Shown: piece after piece, positions 61,850-64,000 of the stretch
Numbering within the stretch: position 1 is the stretch's first letter
Layout of the letters: every line of letters begins with the position of its first letter
Origin: Variovorax davisae
GTDB taxonomy: Bacteria > Pseudomonadota > Gammaproteobacteria > Burkholderiales > Burkholderiaceae_C
Reading direction: 5' to 3'
Length of the DNA stretch: 64,000 nucleotides
NCBI RefSeq assembly: GCF_030316845.1
Contig: NZ_JASZYS010000003.1
Span: 372,001 to 436,000, forward strand
Translations under genes and position numbers: made by a program
Notes under the pieces: generated by a model
The model's database searches: none
What the model was told of the DNA's origin: nothing
What the model saw: only the letters and a program-made list of their open reading frames with translations

Positions 61850-62100
61850 CACAGGGAGTATGACGTGAGGTCCCACGGAGGGTAACGTGAGGTCAGACGG
61901 AGAATGAATGGCCGTGACGTGAGTCCAGACGGAGAATGAAGTGAGACTCGAGGGGCTTTTGCACTGAAATGGTGCAAAAACCTAGCCCTTTTGCCTGAAA
62001 CCTGGGGTCTCAGGCCTCAACCGCACGGCAATACTCCGCCAGATCTCACGTTGTCGCTGCCTCATTCTCCGTCTGATCTCACGTTAAAACCACTTCAGAT
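61850..62100. other. Replication origin with direct and inverted iterons
   Basis: A 24-base iteron built from AACGTGAGGTCA and GACGGAGAATGA. Direct copies start at 61862 (partly degenerate), 61884 and 61916, with a weak fourth at ~61938; the GTGAG cores are spaced 22, 32 and 22 bases. Two inverted copies lie at 62029-62052 and 62062-62085, 33 bases apart. The array sits between the initiator gene and parA, as in iteron plasmids and chromids. No classical DnaA box was spotted by eye. Confidence 0.88.
61957..61979. repeat. Hairpin between direct and inverted iterons
   Basis: TTTTGCAC and GTGCAAAA flank the loop TGAAATG, in the gap between the direct and the inverted iterons. It could be a protein-binding dyad or a cruciform at the origin. 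Confidence 0.6.
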
Positions 62101-62180
62101 TTGACGATTTTTGAATGTGACGCCGAAAAGCTTAGACTCCGAACATTCCGTAAAATCACAGGAATCTAAGGAGCGAACGC

Positions 62181-63503
62181 ATGGCAACTGCAGCGAAAAC
62201 CTCGGGGGGTGGCGACCAGGTCGCCCCCCCCCTCCCCGGCGCCCCGGCGCTCGAGCGCATCAGCATGGCACAGATCGCACGGCTATCAAAGAAGGCCAGC
62301 GACATGATGGAAGTTTTGCGTGGAACGCTCTTGGCGCCCGGTAATGAAAAGAGCGCTCCCCCCCTTTCCTCGACTCGACTTGCAACCTTGTGTGGCGTCG
62401 ATAAGGCCAAGCTGGCATATAGAGTGACGCGCGCTGATCTTCCTGTGGGCCGCGTGACCGCCACTGGGGGCCTGCGCGAGTTCACGCTCGCTGAGGCGCG
62501 AATTTGGACACGGACGTTTAGGACTGATCGGATGCGACCGAAGGGCCAAAAGGCGATTACCTTGGCCAGTAGCAACTTCAAGGGCGGATCGAACAAGACG
62601 ACCACCGCGACAGTGCTCGCTCAGGGGCTTGCGCTGCGGGGGCACAAGGTCCTTGCCGTGGACTGCGATCCACAAGGATCGATGAGCACCCTCTTCGGAT
62701 TGCTCCCCGGCTCGGACATCGACTCCGACATGACGATCCTCGAGCTGATCAGCAACCGAAGCGAGCAGCCGTCAAATAGGAAACCGCAGTACGAGGATCT
62801 GCGCTATGCGGTTCGCGACACCTATTGGGACGGCCTTGATTTGATCGCTGCGGCCCCTCTGCTGTTTGATGCCGAGTTCATGCTCCCCAGCTTGGCCAGC
62901 AGTGATCGTTCGGCGCTGTTCTGGAATGTCCTGAACGATGGGTTGGCACCCTTGCGCGATGTGTACGACGTAATCGTGATCGACACGCCGCCGAGCCTGA
63001 GTTACGTCACGCTGAACGCCCTTTTCGCTGCCGACGGCTTGATCGTTCCAATTCCGCCGTCGGCGCTGGACTATGCCAGCCTTTCTCAATTTTGGGCCCT
63101 GTTCTCAGACCTCGGCCTGGATCTTGAGAAACGCGCTCCGGTGCCAAAGTTTTTCGACTTCATCCACGTCCTGCTGACCCAGGTCGAGCCGGACAACGTG
63201 GATGCCGTGACAGGGGCTGTCCGCCGATGGGTCCAGTCGGTCTATGGTGAATACCTCATGCCAATCGAAATCCCGAAGACGTCGGCCACCAAGAGCAAGG
63301 CTGCGGATTTTGGGACCATCTACGACGTCGGTCGAAACGAGCTGAATGCGCGGACTTATAAGCGGGCCTTAGATGCGTACGATCGATTTGTTGAATTGAT
63401 CGAGGCGTCGATTGTCGAAACCTGGCGCAACCGCATTGGGCGTCAGGAAGTCTCTGCCCACCTCGTGGGGGGTGGCGACCAGGTCGCCACCCCAACGGTT
63501 TGA
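62181..63503 (+). CDS. parA: ParA-family partition ATPase (type Ia)
   Basis: A 440-residue ATPase that moves ParB-bound DNA over the nucleoid. Residues ~25-115 form an N-terminal DNA-binding part (LSSTRLATLCGVDKAKLAYR) typical of autoregulating type Ia ParA. The deviant Walker A is KGGSNKT (134-140), Walker A' is VLAVDCDPQGS, and Walker B is VIVIDTPPSL. AAGGAG precedes the ATG. The peptide GGGDQVA occurs both at 9-15 and near the C-terminus because the DNA there carries a palindrome (see repeats). parB follows eleven bases after the stop. Confidence 0.94.
   Translation: MATAAKTSGGGDQVAPPLPGAPALERISMAQIARLSKKASDMMEVLRGTLLAPGNEKSAPPLSSTRLATLCGVDKAKLAYRVTRADLPVGRVTATGGLREFTLAEARIWTRTFRTDRMRPKGQKAITLASSNFKGGSNKTTTATVLAQGLALRGHKVLAVDCDPQGSMSTLFGLLPGSDIDSDMTILELISNRSEQPSNRKPQYEDLRYAVRDTYWDGLDLIAAAPLLFDAEFMLPSLASSDRSALFWNVLNDGLAPLRDVYDVIVIDTPPSLSYVTLNALFAADGLIVPIPPSALDYASLSQFWALFSDLGLDLEKRAPVPKFFDFIHVLLTQVEPDNVDAVTGAVRRWVQSVYGEYLMPIEIPKTSATKSKAADFGTIYDVGRNELNARTYKRALDAYDRFVELIEASIVETWRNRIGRQEVSAHLVGGGDQVATPTV
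62204..62232. repeat. Candidate parS copy 1, inside the 5' end of parA
   Basis: A dyad centred on A62218 with left arm GGGGTGGCGACC and a near-complement on the right; 13 of 14 positions pair. The central 15 bases, GGCGACCAGGTCGCC, are identical to the copy at the 3' end of parA. Confidence 0.65.
63469..63493. repeat. Candidate parS copy 2, at the 3' end of parA
   Basis: A perfect 25-bp palindrome centred on A63481: left arm GGGGTGGCGACC and its exact reverse complement on the right. It ends 22 bases before the parB start, where partition centromeres or ParB operators are often found. Confidence 0.7.
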
Positions 63504-63514
63504 AGGAGTGATGG

Positions 63515-64000
63515 ATGGCGACTTTTAACAAACGCATCTTCGATACGACACAGGTGATCGAAGAAAGGATGGCCGAAAAGGCACTGCAATCCGACTCGGA
63601 TGGACCGGCCCTGCCCGGACCTGCTCGCACCGCGCCGGGCCGTATGTTGCAAACCAACGGACAGATCGTCGATTTGCAAGAGGAACTTGCTGTCTTGCGC
63701 GCAAAGCTGGGTAAGTGGGACGGATCGATGCCGACCACCCTCCTCGACCCCAAGACGATCACGCGATCTCGTTTCGCGAATCGCCATTTGAAGTCCTTCC
63801 AGACTGCCGACTTCACCCGGCTGAAGGACAGTATCGCGCTGGCTGGGGGAAACGTTCAGCCAATCTTGGTGGTGCAGAAAGCTGAAGGTGAAGGACCCGA
63901 ACTCGTGTTCGGGCACCGCCGGCACCAAGCCTGCATGGAGCTGGGGCTTCCGGTCCTTTCGCTGGTTTGGGATAAGCCTCTGACCGCTGAGGGGCACTTT
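63515..64000 (+). CDS. parB: ParB-family partition protein (5' part)
   Basis: The first 162 residues are in the window and the gene runs off the right edge. An N-terminal ~100-residue region contains a coiled-coil-like segment (GQIVDLQEELAVLRAKLGKW). Then comes the ParB/Srx nucleotide-binding domain start (RSRFANRHLKSFQTADF, ALAGGNVQPILVVQK) with the CTPase motif FGHRRHQACMELGL. It binds parS and loads as a CTP-dependent clamp. GAAGGAG lies six bases before the ATG at 63515; the ATG at 63511 is out of frame and stops at once. It forms an operon with parA. Confidence 0.9.
   Translation, partial: MATFNKRIFDTTQVIEERMAEKALQSDSDGPALPGPARTAPGRMLQTNGQIVDLQEELAVLRAKLGKWDGSMPTTLLDPKTITRSRFANRHLKSFQTADFTRLKDSIALAGGNVQPILVVQKAEGEGPELVFGHRRHQACMELGLPVLSLVWDKPLTAEGHF

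Noticed and set aside
61680-61860. DnaA boxes in the AT-richer part next to the iterons.
   Set aside because: No TTATNCACA-type 9-mer with at most one mismatch was found by eye.
1-64000. CRISPR arrays, tRNA and rRNA genes.
   Set aside because: No regularly spaced repeats of CRISPR type and no recognisable tRNA or rRNA sequence were seen by eye; a dedicated scan could still find a tRNA.

Overview
GC-rich, gene-dense DNA that looks like a Burkholderiales betaproteobacterium, most plausibly a Variovorax/Comamonadaceae-type genome. This is inferred from gene content and codon usage only. The right end carries a plasmid- or chromid-type replication and partition module: a Rep_3-like initiator, an iteron array, parA and parB. 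The window is therefore probably part of a secondary replicon, with its origin near 62 kb. Most of the rest is accessory DNA. Five single-base lesions in otherwise intact reading frames, plus several truncated gene remnants, show decay or assembly error.

Left part (1-11.4 kb): the 5' end of an aspartate-dehydrogenase-like gene diverges from an operon encoding an SDR oxidoreductase, an RraA-family aldolase and an SsuABC/TauABC-like ABC importer. Next come an etfA remnant, a VapBC module with a perfect operator palindrome, and a stretch of fragments (autotransporter barrel, EAL domain). A LysR gene then diverges from an aldo/keto reductase (split by an amber codon) and an MFS transporter.

Middle (11.5-40.5 kb): an NHL-repeat lipoprotein, a divergent folD, a GNAT acetyltransferase, an alpha/beta hydrolase, a complete PaoABC-type periplasmic aldehyde oxidoreductase, a second lipoprotein and a TpsB/TpsA two-partner secretion pair. 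A rubredoxin / pirin-like cupin / double tautomerase / small protein / HAD dehalogenase operon lies opposite a GntR regulator, with two near-identical operator sites between them. MntH, an oxalate-decarboxylase-like bicupin, a DUF1275 protein and two divergent DUF1254-type exported proteins follow.

Accessory right part (40.5-59 kb): an intact IS30-family element; an outer-membrane barrel gene with an amber codon; a tyrosine recombinase preceded by 14-bp inverted repeats; an H-NS-like protein with two DNA-binding motifs; and a ParS/RES-type toxin-antitoxin pair. A six-gene, overlap-coupled operon at 49.7-53.9 kb contains three paralogous metallophosphoesterases, one fused to a ParS/MbcA-like (DUF2384) domain, with a second ParS-like DNA-binding protein and two unknown proteins. 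I do not recognise this architecture and regard it as the best candidate for an undescribed system.

Replication region (57-64 kb): a divergent tyrosine recombinase, the initiator gene, an origin with direct and inverted iterons, and parA. parA has a GC-rich palindrome embedded in the coding sequence at each end; these are candidate centromeres. parB runs off the window.
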